Source: Calamus simplicifolius
Taxonomy: Eukaryota > Streptophyta > Magnoliopsida > Arecales > Arecaceae
DNA length: 64,000 nucleotides
NCBI GenBank assembly: GCA_900491605.1
Contig: UESW01004554.1
Span: 587,692-651,691, forward strand
Direction: 5' to 3'
Shown here: one piece after another, positions 43,766 through 54,283 of the stretch
Numbering within the stretch: the stretch's first letter is position 1
Layout of the letters: each line of letters starts with the position of its first letter
Position numbers and translations under genes: made by a program
The notes under the pieces: model-generated
What the model saw: the letters and a program-made list of their open reading frames with translations, nothing else
Database searches by the model: none
Told to the model about the DNA's origin: nothing

Positions 43766-45772
43766 TGTCACGCCCCAGTCCCAAAAATTGAGCTAGGATA
43801 ACAACCCGTTGCATGCCAGGCATGCAAGGCATCTCGAACTTCATCACATAAATCAATATAAAGCAAAATTCACATCCATGATTTATAACAAACCATAATT
43901 ATCAGTCTTGGGCTACCTGCTTGCCCTACACACAAGCAAATTTGAACTAAATCAATATAATGAAACTAAGTCTATTTAATAGAAGCTCCTTCTATCTCAA
44001 TTATCCTTCTTCATTCATGAGGCTCTGAAAAAAACATTGTGAGAATTCTATGAGCTCACACTCAATAAGTAAGCCTAATGTAATTTCAAATTTTTATTTA
44101 TCATGCTATCAGAGGTTTATGTCATCAGATCAATTAATTTGAAACTTAATTCAATAATAATTACTAGAATATATGCGATGTAAACAAAACATTGTTTATA
44201 CTATCATTATTTTTCTTTATGTGTCCGATGGCCCTACAACACACATCTTGTATATCACTCTTAAATATCCCCTAAGAGAAAGGGTCCTGGTACCAGTATT
44301 CTGTCATCTGTCATGTGATAATCTGTCATGTGATAATCTGTCATGTGAGAATCTGTCATGTGAGAATCGTGGCGACACATAAAGTTTTACTGTCATTATC
44401 ATAATTACATATTATCATAGTAACAATATGATTTTTGCAAAATTAACATAATTACATTTAACTATGAGTTCACAGTTTATAAATTAAATAATTTATAAAA
44501 TTATAATACTTGACTTACTTACCTCAGTACACAAATTCCAATTGATAACCCAGCTAATTGGACACCTGGAAACCTACAGTATCATTTTTCATTATTAAAT
44601 TTCTAAAATCTGAATTATAAAATGATTCTTAAATTCTACCCAAACCACTTCATGGGCCCAACTTTGGGCTCGAATATCTCTCAATGTATATACCCAAATA
44701 GGGAAATAAAATTATTCTCAGAAACTAGAATCAATCCTGATTCGGGCCATATATTTACTTTGCCATTCTCGGCCCGATACAGGACCCAAAATGCCGCTCA
44801 AATAGGGCTCCAGAAATGGCCCAACAGGGCCCAATTTACTGTAGCCCAGCCGGCCCAAGCCTTTTTTTTTTACTGTTGCTCCTCTGTTTCAAACGAAACA
44901 GGGAGCAATTCGCGCCGGTAGCCAGGATTGATTCCAATCCCAGTTTTCTCTCTCTCTCTCTATTCGCGGTAGCTCGTATTCATGCCGGCGACATTGCCGG
45001 CCCAATCCGGGGCGGTCCGGCCACCGGTGGTCGGGCCAGAGCCAGCCACCGCCATGGCCGGCCTCCCCTCTCTCTTTCTCTCCCCAATTTCTCTCCTTCT
45101 CCCCCCTTTCTCCCTCACGACTCGCTGCGGCCAAGAGGCATGCCGGCAGCACGGCCGGTCACCGTGGCCGGCCGGACCTCCACCGGATGCCTGCCCGACG
45201 CCGGTGGGGGTCTCCGACCGAAGCTTAGGCCCAGCGAGGCGACGAGCACGCCACCGGGCCCGAACCAAGGATCGGACCGCCGACAGCCATGGCTTCTCTC
45301 TCCCATCTCAGCTCTTTCTCTCTCTCTCTCCTTCGGCACCCCACCGGACGCCTCCCTCGATGCCGGTGGGGTTGTCGGCCGGGGCTCAGGCCCGGCGAGG
45401 CAGCGGGCACGCCGCGGGCCTGAACCTGCGTCGACACAGGGAAGGAACTGGGTTTCTTCAACCCGGTTCCTCCCAATCTCTCCTTAAAATTTTTTTTATT
45501 TAACTTTCTCTCTCTAACTTTTTCTCTCTCTCAGGCATGGACAGGGGACTTACCAGGAGCAGATGCGTGCACGATGACGATGGAAAGTGGCATTCACGGA
45601 TGATGGGAAGGGATGATGGGAAGGAGGTTTCGGTGATCTTTTAAAGGCGATGCAGAGTCCTCAAATCAAGGGACTCTGTTAGTTAGATATATTTGGAATT
45701 CAAATATCTAGAGTCTATCTTCCTGATCTCGTGATAACTCTTATGAGCAGTTGAGAAATCCAAGGGATTACA
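43766..45772 (-). repeat. Captured foreign gypsy LTR
   Basis: In sense it starts TGTAATCCCTTGG right after a purine tract (AAGGAGGGGAGAA, 45786-45773) and ends GGGGCGTGACA. It is unrelated in sequence to the LTRs of the surrounding Tekay-like element. It contains a GC-rich zone (44890-45480) and four 15-bp tandem units of ctgtcatgtgataat (44306-44367). Confidence 0.8.
44306..44367. repeat. Four tandem 15-bp units
   Basis: ctgtcatgtga(t/g)aat is repeated four times without spacers inside the captured LTR. There are no spacers of CRISPR type. Confidence 0.9.
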
Positions 45773-45914
45773 TTCTCCCCTCCTTATAAAAATTTCGGTC
45801 TCAAAATTGATAACTTTCATTAGAGAAAATTAAAAGTCTAATTTTTGTCCCAAGGACTAACAATCAACTAAAGCTAACAGTTTTCAATCATTAACTATTT
45901 TAAGGTATAAATAG

Positions 45915-46390
45915 TTATGGATACTTTTCTTTCATTTCTTCCTCCAGTTCCCAAGTAGCTTCCCTCTTAGAATGATTACTCCATTGCACCTTGACATAGG
46001 GAATGGTACACCATCTCAGAACTTGATCCTTGCGGTCCACAATACGCACAGGATGCTCCTCATATGATAAATCTTTCCTCAACTGTATAGGCTCATACGC
46101 TATGACATGGTTGGGGTCAGTGATATACTTCCTCAACATAGATACATGAAAAACATTGTGTACCCCAGATAGAATCGGAGGCAGTGCCAGGCTGTAAGCA
46201 ACCTCTCCGACTCTGCTCAATATATCAAAAGGCCCAATATAACGTGGACTCAGTTTTCCTTTAATCCCAAATCTCATCACATCTTTGGTTGGTGATACCC
46301 TTAAGAACACATGGTCCCCAACCTGGAATTCCAATTCCCTTCTTCTGACATCAGCATAGCTCTTTTGCATGCTCTGAGCTGTACGAAGAC
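45915..46390 (-). pseudogene. Captured gypsy integrase C-terminus and chromodomain
   Basis: An open frame starting in TRIM-derived sequence (46433) enters gypsy homology at about 46390. It has the integrase SH3-like region RTAQSMQKSYADVRRRELEF, QVGDHVFLRVSPTKDV and KGKLSPRYIGPFDILSRVGE. A complete chromodomain follows (DLSYEEHPVRIVDRKDQVLR, VKVQWSNHSKREATWELEEE, KEKYP) and then a stop. Chromodomains direct integration toward marked chromatin. The N-terminal integrase core is absent. It is about two-thirds identical by eye to the surrounding element's own C-terminus but comes from another family. The frame is undamaged, unlike its host. It is followed by the purine tract and LTR in the correct order, so this is a genuine 3' end of an element. 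Confidence 0.85.
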
Positions 46391-46464
46391 GCTCCCATCC
46401 CCCATGGATGTAGCACTTTGTCCTGTGTGGCACTTAGCTCCTGCACTTTGCCCAGGTCGTTACA
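46391..46464 (-). other. TRIM spacer piece and LTR-end remnant at the inner junction
   Basis: 46391-46448 matches the left half's spacer in the same orientation (gctcccatcccccatggatg...cttagctcctgcact). It is joined at cccag to gtcgttaca (46456-46464), which is the end of a TRIM LTR in the opposite orientation. The orientation switch occurs here. Confidence 0.75.
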
Positions 46465-46467
46465 ATA

Positions 46468-46877
46468 TGGTATCAGAGCCACGCACCAGTCGGAAGTGCA
46501 GGAGCTAAGTGCCACATAGGGCAAAGTGCTACGTCGATGGGAGCCACCTCTTGAACCTGTGGGAGCCACATGACAAAGTGCTACATTGATGGGAGCCACC
46601 TTTTGAACCTGTGGGGGCCAACTCTAGAATCCTGCCTGTCTGATGGTTGTGATCAATTGCTTCTGATGACGAGGACGTCGCCTCTGTAAGGGGGTAGATT
46701 GTGATGCCCTTCCAATAGTCCCACATCGAAAAATTGAAAATTGATTGTATGGTTTATAACCGGTTAAGGAAGATGGACAAGTACCAATTGGATCCCTTTT
46801 GGGCTATGGTAGCCCAAGTTGGTGTGGACATTGTGCTTTCTTGTAACGAAACGGGCCCATGGGCCCGGGTCGTTACA
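46468..46877 (+). mobile_element. Right TRIM-like half (plus strand)
   Basis: Primer site TGGTATCAGAGCC (46468-46480), spacer with a 50-bp tandem duplication (about 46518-46620), purine tract AAGGGGGTAGATTG (46688-46701), then the 176-bp LTR TGATGCCC...CGTTACA (46702-46877). The LTR contains a cgggcccatgggcccg palindrome near its end. Confidence 0.85.
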
Positions 46878-46882
46878 ATTTG

Positions 46883-47012
46883 ACCTATGAGGAGTACCCG
46901 ATATGCATCATTGATAGTAAAGAGCAGATCCTTCAAAATCACAATATTCACTATGTAAAGTGCAATGGAGTAACCATACAGAACAGGAAGCAACATGGGA
47001 GCTGTCATTAAA
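46883..47012 (+). pseudogene. Remainder of the Tekay-like chromodomain
   Basis: Homology resumes with LTYEEYPICIIDSKEQILQN and IHYVKCNGVTIQNRKQ, which is the second half of the chromodomain. A frame change follows and then a stop near 47010. Degraded 3' sequence (gaggatgaattttttttt) at 47055-47074 is where the purine tract should lie. Confidence 0.75.
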
Positions 47013-47074
47013 CGACATTATCCTCAAGTTTTGAAGGATCCAGGTATACAAATTTTGAGGATGAATTTTTTTTT

Positions 47075-47152
47075 TCATGTGGTGAAGAGTGAAAATATTG
47101 TAATAATCAGTGTGCCTTAACTTCTTTTATGGCTCATTGTCTAGAATGTCTA
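47075..47152 (+). repeat. 78-bp copy of the left host flank before the right LTR
   Basis: These 78 bases, from tcatgtggtgaagag to gtcta, are identical to 37347-37424, the Sirevirus sequence immediately left of the element. They replace the normal purine tract and abut the right LTR exactly as the original abuts the left one. Confidence 0.95.
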
Positions 47153-49145
47153 TGTAAAACCTAGCCACAACTTAGGAATCCGAAGAAAGATGTGGGTTGA
47201 GTAAACGGACTTTAGAAACAATTTCTAATGGGCCACATTGTTTACAAAATAATAATAATGATATAACAATAATAATAGAAGCCAAACAGGGAAATAAGAT
47301 CAAAAATAAAGGTTTTGTTTTTGCTTTCCAAAAATTTAGAAAGAGACTTTTAACCAAGTCTCGAAATCAAGAATCCTAAGCCTAGTCAGAGGAGGACATG
47401 GGGAGGAGCCAAACCTCTATTTATAGCTAGGTCTCAAGAACGATGGGGTTCTACCTAGAGCCAATAGGAGAAGACGACAAAAAGAGAGAAGAGGGCGATT
47501 GATTTGGAAGACGCCGGAAAGGTTAATCGGGCCGGAGAGGTTAATCGGGGAAGTGAGTTCTTCTTCTTCCTCTTAGTTATTTCCTTCTTTTCCTAAAATT
47601 GTCAGGCCGCCGAAAGGTTGCCGGTGTAGGCTTAACTCAATCAAGAAATTAATACCCAGTCCCAACCCCATCAGAGCCCTATGGAAAAGCAGGCCTCATG
47701 GGCTCTTCAACATATCACGGAAGTAGTTATCGCCCAGAGACCCAACCTTGCCGGAGTTCGCATGGCAAGGTACTCGTGAAAGAAAACAGAGGAAAGTCCT
47801 CTGCTTTGGCTCAATAATTGCAATACCACGTATGTCCCCTCCTAAGCCCAGGCCTCCCTTGAGGAAGAAAAAAAATGTAATGACGCGTGAGTCCTTTTGG
47901 TTGCGGAAAGACAAGGATGTCCTTCAAAAGGTTTCAAAAGACTCGCATGTTTTTTTTTCTTAGAAACCAGGAATATGGAAAGAAAGGGGTGGTGGTGTCA
48001 TGATGTGCAAAGGACCATGAAGCCCTCTCAAACTAATAAAATGCCGCCCTAGCTCCCTTTCAACAAATACCGCATAAGTCCTTTTTCAACAATTTTATAA
48101 ATAACGTTCAAGTCCCTAAATTCACAAATTGTTAGGAAGGATTTGAATTAATAAAAATTAAAAAAATAAAATAAAATAAGGTTTGATATATATTTACTAA
48201 TCAGCCCTAAAATTTTATGTTAGGTTTAGAAGAGGAAATCCTAAATTGTGATAGCTAATTTTTGTGCGTCCGTCAAGTAAGTGATGATTACATTCTGGAA
48301 TTTATCATTTTTTTTAGTAAATGTGTACCATTCTGTGATGCATACTATAAAAATATTGCTTTCTTAGTATTGACCATGATTGCTATAATTTTACTTGATA
48401 TTACTTATTTATTATTCTTGATGAATTAATATAGATATGAAACTGATCATAAATAAAATTTGAGGAAAGATGATAGCACAAAATTAGAAATTCTAAACCT
48501 GATTATGCTGGTTGATTGGATACCCTACCTGTGGGGTGATACACTGATGGGTGCCTAGACCATGAGGCATTGTATCGTGGTGATACTTTGCTTATAGGAG
48601 TAGATGCCTAGATCATAGGGCATAATGCCATGGCGATACCATGTTTGTGAGGGTGATACACCAACCCAGCATAGCAGGATTAGAGGATAAGACGTCATAG
48701 AAACTAAGATTAGTGACATGACATACGAAAAATGATAATATAATGATTGAAGCTTGATTGTTTTATCTACAAATCATATCCGTATATTTTTATTATAGTT
48801 TAGAAGGCTAGTCATTGCTTACTGGGCAGTAAAGCTCATGATAATTTATTTCTTTCAGATACTGCTCAGTAGCTGCATGGGGACATCATTGGGAGTGTGC
48901 TTAGATGAGCGTAAAAAAAATCAAGAATCTTTATTAGTTTTTTTGTAATTTATATTTCTTTTTTTTTTATTTTTGGGAGATGGTTTGTAGCCAAGGTCCA
49001 TTTTATTTGAGTATACCTTTAAAGCATAATGCGACTTCTATATTGTTGATTATGACTTTATAAATGATGCCTTGCATATTAAAATTTATTCTTTTCAGTA
49101 TGCAGCGAACGCCCTAAATCCATCCAATGGGTTTGGATTGTTACA
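47153..49145 (+). repeat. Right LTR of the Tekay-like element
   Basis: A 1,993-bp full-length LTR, TGTAAAACC...GTTACA, followed by gtcta. It differs from the left LTR by scattered substitutions and small indels, although the 78 bp to its left are identical to the left flank. Confidence 0.9.
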
Positions 49146-49150
49146 GTCTA

Positions 49151-49903
49151 CCCTTTGGCTCCTGAAAACTAGTATTAATACCATTCCATAGAATAGGGTG
49201 GATCTCTTCTTTGTGCCAGCCTCAGCCATGTATCCAATCATCATCTCAGCCAAGTTAATTGGATGTCCATTCAGCACACAATCCATGATTGCTACATCCT
49301 TTTCTGAAACATACTCAAATCTTTCAGTTTTTGGAAACAAAATCCTACTACATATATTATATAACATCCTCAACTCCAAGCTTAATTAATTGGCAAATTT
49401 TTTTTTTAAATTCAGTGACCTCTATTCCCAACATTCTTGACAAAGCTTTACATCTATCAGTGGGGTGAGTGGCCGTAAAACCAGCAATAGGCATTTCAAA
49501 ATATTTTTAAAATTTTAAAAGTTATGTAAACTCAGGTACCTCTTACATAACTTACCAAACCACCATCTCCTATGCTAACATTATTGTAAAATTCTCTCAC
49601 AAGTGTAGGGTAGGTAGGGACATCTAAGGGACATATTTTCTCCCATCCCATATTTCTCAAGAGTCTCCGAATCTTATAACCTTAAAGGACAAAGAAGTGA
49701 AAATCTACCTTTCTTCCTATTGTGATCGCTTTTCCAACCAAAAAGTCAATGTAAGGTGAGGGTGGAGATGGAATGGCATCCAGAGTGAAGGAAGAAGAAG
49801 TCGACGGCGTGCTTGGATAGGGCTGCCTCACCGAACAATGCATGGACCATCTACTGATTGTGACGGTGACTCCAATGGCTGATGCTCGATGCTTGGGGGC
49901 CAT
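49151..49903 (-). pseudogene. Env-like ORF of the second unit, N-terminal part
   Basis: Frames 49903-49682 (Ser/Thr-rich start, then GKAITIGRKVDFHF) and 49379-49151 (RILFPKTERFEYVSEKDVAI, VLNGHPINLAEMMIGYMAEA) match the first unit's env-like ORF. The two frames are separated by stops. The C-terminal part is at 36776-37424, on the other side of the gypsy. Confidence 0.78.
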
Positions 49904-50229
49904 TGAAGCTCAAAGAAGGTTGAGAATCAAGGATTTTTGGTAGTTTGAGAGGAGTGGAGGGAGTTAGAGTGATTTAGAGTCGATTTGGTTTAAACTCCAA
50001 TAGAGTCGGCTCCATGATAGTTTCAGAGAGAAAATAAGAGTTTTAAGAATCTGAAATTTGTCAAGCCATGATCAAACTCTAGATAATTTTTTTTAAAAAA
50101 CATGAGGAATCAAGGAATCAAACATCTAAATGATTTTCCTTAGAAACATAAGAATATTTTCAAGAAAATGGAATAAAATCTAGATAATCTTTCTTAGGGG
50201 TTTCAATTTTATTCCAATAGATCACAAAC

Positions 50230-51947
50230 ACCTAATTCTCCTCTAAGATAACAAAATCTCTCTTTATTTAAGGGTTTTATAAATACATCAGCTAATTGTT
50301 CTTCAGTACACACATAATCAAGACAAACATCATTGTTAACATGTTCTCTAATGAAATGGTGTCTAACTTCTTTATGTTTAGTTCTAAAATGTTGAATTGG
50401 GTTTTTGGTGAAGTTTATTGCACTAGTATTATCACACCTAATTAGAATTTTATTAAGTATGATGCTATAATCTTCAAGTTATCATTTAATCCAAAGGGTT
50501 TGAGCACAGTAACTTTCAGCTGCAACATATTTAGCTTCAGTATTTGATAATACAACTGAATTTTACTTTTTGCTAAACCAAGAGATTAAGTTACTGCCTA
50601 AGAATTGGCATGCATCACTCGTGCTTTTCTTATCTAGTTTACAACCAGTAAAATCAGAATCAAAATATACAATTAAATCAAATGGTGAGTCTCAAGAATA
50701 CCAAAATCCTATATTTTTATTTCACTTAGATATCTGAAAAAAAATTTTACAGTAATTAAGTGAGATTCTTTAGGATCAGATTGATATCTAGCACATAAAC
50801 ATATAGCAAACATGATATCATGTCTATTAGCTCTTAAATAAAGTAGAGAACTAATCATACCTCTATAAAGCTTTCGATCTACTTTTTACCATCTTTATCT
50901 TTATCGAGTTTGCATGAAGGACTCATTGGTGTGCCAAGAGGTTTAACAATTTTCATTGCAAACTTTTTAAGAATTTTTTTCATATATTTCGTTTGGTTAA
51001 TAAAAATTTCTCTCTTTCTTGTTTGATTTGAAGTCCAAAAAAGAAATTCAGTTCTTCCATCATGCTCATTTCAAATTTTTTTGCATTAGCTTAGCAAAAT
51101 CTTGACAAAGAAGATTGTTAGTAGCACCAAATACTATATCATCAATATAAATCTGTACCACTAATAAATCCTTTTCTTTTCTTTTCAAAATAGGGTTTTA
51201 TCAATATTACCTCTAGAAAAATCATTTTCAATCAAAAATTTACTAAATCTATCATACCAAGCTCTAGGTGCATGTTTTAAACTATAAAGTCTTTGTGTAG
51301 TTTAAAAATATGATTTAAAAATTCATGATCTTCAAAACCAGATGATTGTTCAACATAAACTTTCTTATTTATAAAAATATTTAAAAATGCACTTTTTACA
51401 TCCATCTAAAATAAGTTAATATTTATGCAATATGCAAATGCAAGCAATAACCTTATAGCTTCTAATCTAGCAATGAATGCAAAGAGTTCATCAAAATCGA
51501 TACATTTTTTTTGATTATATCCCTTTACAACTAGTCTAGCCTTATTTCTAACAACAGTGCCATCTTCATCTAACATATTTTTAAATACCCATTTGGATCA
51601 TATAACTAGATAATCTTTGGGTCTATCAACTAAAGTCCATACCTTATTTCTAGTAAACTGATTCAATTCTTCTTGCATAGCTAACATCCAACAATTATCC
51701 TTTTTAGCTTTTTCAATTATTTTGGGCTCTTTATGAGACACAAATGTAAGATGATTATTGATATTTCTCATGAATGATCTAGTTTTTACACCTTGAGATG
51801 GATCACCTATGATTAGGTCCTTTGGATGACCATAAGCATATCTCTAATTCCTAGGTAGATCTGTATCATTATGAGTAGTATCAACATCACCATCCTTATG
51901 TGAGTTATCATCTTTAGCTTCAGGTTCCTGATCTTAAGATACATCAA
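50230..51947 (-). pseudogene. Sirevirus RT/RNase H, second unit, truncated
   Basis: The nucleotide sequence tracks 29800-31530 closely, with more stops: the RNase H part is at 50230-50820, the RT part at 51100-51650, and the acidic linker at 51860-51947. Homology stops within the linker at about 51947. The integrase, protease, gag, primer site and 5' LTR of this unit are missing. Confidence 0.8.
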
Positions 51948-54180
51948 CATACAATCACCTCTTAAAGAGTCATGGTATCGCACCACAATAAATAAGGAAT
52001 CGCTTCAAGTAAAGGAAGGAACAAAGCTTCAAACTTTATTATTGATTTATTGATGATAATAGAGTATAACTAAGTTAGTGAGATATTGAGCTCATAGGCT
52101 TTTCTAGTTTCTATAAGGATACAAATTTTCTAAAGAAAACTAAAGGGATAAAGACCAAATAATATTTTTAACTCTTAGTTGGATTCTAATTAATCGAATA
52201 GAATGAATAAATAAAGAAATCTGATAGAAATAAAGGGAAAATTATCTTCCATAAAATAATATTTCTTTATTTTATAAGGTTCATCAACTATTATATTTTT
52301 GATCAATTGAATTGCTCATTACTATCTATTTGATCTTCATTTAGGTAATTCAAGATGCATTAAAAGTTAACTCAATATTGGATATCATAAAATTAAAACT
52401 ATATCATGAAAATAAAACTACTTGAAAACTTTGATATTGGATATCATATGATCTTCCATCTATGAGTTGCTATGATAAAACCTTTTTTTAAGCATTTGAA
52501 TCTTTATTTTAGATGGTTGTTAAAAATAGAGATCTATGACTATATTAATTCTCTCCAACTTAAAAGGTTCAACTTTTGATGAAGATGGTAATGGCTGTAT
52601 CAATGATGCTTTTATTGAGCTCGACCCTTATTGCTGCTAGAAAAGGGTCAGGATTGAGTTATTATAGAAATAGCTATTCTAAAATCTAAGGTAACTTATC
52701 ACATCCTCTCCGAAAAAGAGCTTGATGCAACAAAGAGAATTCCACCTTAGATCCAATATAGCTCACTTTGAATTACTAATTGAATTACTTAATACTCTAA
52801 AAGATCTTTAACACTACATTTTGATTGTTAATATAAGCTAGGAGACAAAAAGGGAAAAAGCTTTCTATGCATTGATATTAATCATTTCCGGCTTTCAAGA
52901 TCTTGTGTCAATTAAATCTGTCCTTGTTTGTAAACTTGTTATATAGTCATGTGAATCACTACTCTTTTTCTCAAACATACCCATAATAAATTCCTTACTT
53001 GAAGGTTCTTAAAAACTCATTTTTATTGGCAATATGGAATACCTAACTATTGAATTGTAGTCCCATGTTATAAAATGCTCCTAGAGAAATTTAGGTTAAG
53101 CAATTTAGAGAGAAGTTATTAGAAATCCTTATTTGAGAAGAATCATATCACATTGCTTAACCGAATTTGACTCATCACTTCATTCACTTGAGAATCCATT
53201 AAGAATGATAGTTCATAGCACATCAACACCAAGTTCTTTCATCCTTTCCATGGTACAATGTAATCTATCTTAGATAATTATAAATTTTCAATATTTATTT
53301 AAATTCAGACCTCTTTAAATTATTAGAAATTCAAATTTTTTTGATTTGATAGTTATAAATTTATAATGATATATTGACAAAAATACCTTCAAAATATATT
53401 TATGGTTGTTAGAGGTAGTATTTTAGTTAAAAAAACTTAGTCGCTACTAAGCTAAGTTGGTCCACCTACGAGCCTTAAATTCTTGGCTTAGCACCACCTA
53501 GGGTTTAGATCATGCTTGACATGACTTGATAGTTCATTGAGGATAGTGCCAAATATACTACATCAGATCAAGTTATATTTAAGACAACATGATCTATTTT
53601 AGATCATTAAAAATAGATATTTTTTGTACTTTCTATATATATATATATATACACATGAATATATTTGAATGCAGTTAAATTTAAGTTCAGTCATTTTCTT
53701 CATCTTTAAATTCATACAAATTATGAATCTCAAAGTTAAAAAATATAGAATAACTTTAAAATTTATGTAGATTTAAGAGTTAAAAAGATGAATAAATTTT
53801 AAATTTGATTATATTTAAATAATGAATAATTATGATAAAAGAAACCTTCATGCATAAAAAAAGAAAAAAGAAAAAAAAAACTTTGTCTCATTAGATAGTT
53901 GAAAATGGATAGACTCTTTTTCTAAAGGATGTGGGGGATCTATAGACAGATTCATTAAAATAACGGCCAGAGCTATTGCTATATTTTCATTAAAAAAAAA
54001 TCTCTCTAACTTTTGTTAATGCTTAATAGTTAATATTGGAAGGCAACCGCACCGGTGCAACGCACCGGCATTTAGTTTTTCTCGTAGTAGCCGGGACCCG
54101 GATCGACTGGGCTGCACCGCAGAGCATGGACGGGACAACAGCGATTAGAAAAGTTCTCCGTCTCTAATTTTTACTATTTC
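51948..54180. other. Intergenic, no gene recognised
   Basis: A/T-rich sequence with no open frame of interest. It has a short (TA)n at about 53634-53651. Parts (51960-52100) look like old retroelement non-coding sequence, but I cannot place them. The last 150 bp become GC-richer toward the F-box gene. Confidence 0.6.
54052..54068. promoter_or_regulatory. Perfect 7-bp stem hairpin upstream of the F-box gene
   Basis: ccggtgcaacgcaccgg is a perfect inverted repeat with a 3-base loop, about 215 bp before the ATG. It could be the end of a small transposon or a chance palindrome; no regulatory role is shown. Confidence 0.5.
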
Positions 54181-54217
54181 CTTCCTTGATCGCGGTGCTT
54201 CTGGGGCCGAAGACGGC

Positions 54218-54222
<5 letters not shown>

Positions 54223-54251
<29 letters not shown>
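54223..54251 (+). repeat. (GA)n in the presumed 5' UTR
   Basis: About 14 GA units lie 33 bp before the ATG. GA/CT runs are frequent in plant 5' leaders. Confidence 0.9.
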
Positions 54252-54254
<3 letters not shown>

Positions 54255-54283
54255 CACGGACGAAGTCGACGAGACCCCTCGCC

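Larger units (their letters stand above)
43386..46877. mobile_element. Composite element with inverted TRIM-like LTR ends
   Basis: A 3,492-bp unit is inserted in the chromodomain, with the exact duplication atttg on both sides (43381-43385, 46878-46882). Both ends are the same end of a short LTR in opposite orientation: TGTAACGACCCGGGC at the left and its complement at the right. Inward from each end come a 176-182 bp LTR, a purine tract, about 190-230 bp of spacer and a tRNA-iMet primer site. This is the minimal TRIM layout, once on each strand. Between the two halves lie a foreign 2.0 kb LTR (43766-45772) and the integrase/chromodomain tail of another gypsy (45915-46390), on the minus strand. 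Removing the unit restores the host chromodomain frame (...NEDLTYEEYP). Confidence 0.88.
37425..49145 (+). mobile_element. Chromodomain Ty3/gypsy (Tekay-like) retrotransposon
   Basis: The left LTR starts TGTAAAACC at 37425 and the right LTR ends GTTACA at 49145. The outer flanks both read gtcta (37420-37424 and 49146-49150). Deleting the element rejoins the env-like ORF of the Sirevirus unit. Gag, protease, RT, RNase H, integrase and chromodomain follow on the plus strand between 39242 and about 47010. The left LTR is missing its last 162 bp together with the primer site. A 78-bp copy of the left host flank lies just before the right LTR. A 3.5 kb composite element interrupts the chromodomain. 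The LTRs differ by several percent, with indels. Confidence 0.9.
25864..51947 (-). mobile_element. Sirevirus-like copia in tandem LTR-int-LTR-int form
   Basis: Minus-strand element. LTR A is 25864-27386, the first internal region 27387-34581 and LTR B 34582-36059. A second, partial internal region is 36060-37424 plus 49151-51947. The first internal region has gag, protease, integrase, RT, RNase H and then an env-like ORF before the 3' LTR, the layout of Sireviruses. The second repeats the env-like ORF and the 3' part of pol, then ends inside the integrase-RT linker at about 51947. One LTR is therefore shared by two internal regions. A chromodomain gypsy splits the second unit. LTRs A and B differ by about a tenth by eye, so the arrangement is old. 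Confidence 0.8.

Noticed and set aside
44816..45503. Long GC-rich open frames on both strands (223, 173, 102 and other codon counts)
   Set aside because: They overlap one another in several frames, have no domain resemblance, and lie inside the 2 kb LTR at 43766-45772. High GC lowers stop frequency.
43386..46877. Composite element interpreted as a DNA transposon because of its inverted ends
   Set aside because: The inverted termini are retrotransposon LTRs with adjoining purine tracts and primer sites, and the duplication is 5 bp, as for LTR-element integration.
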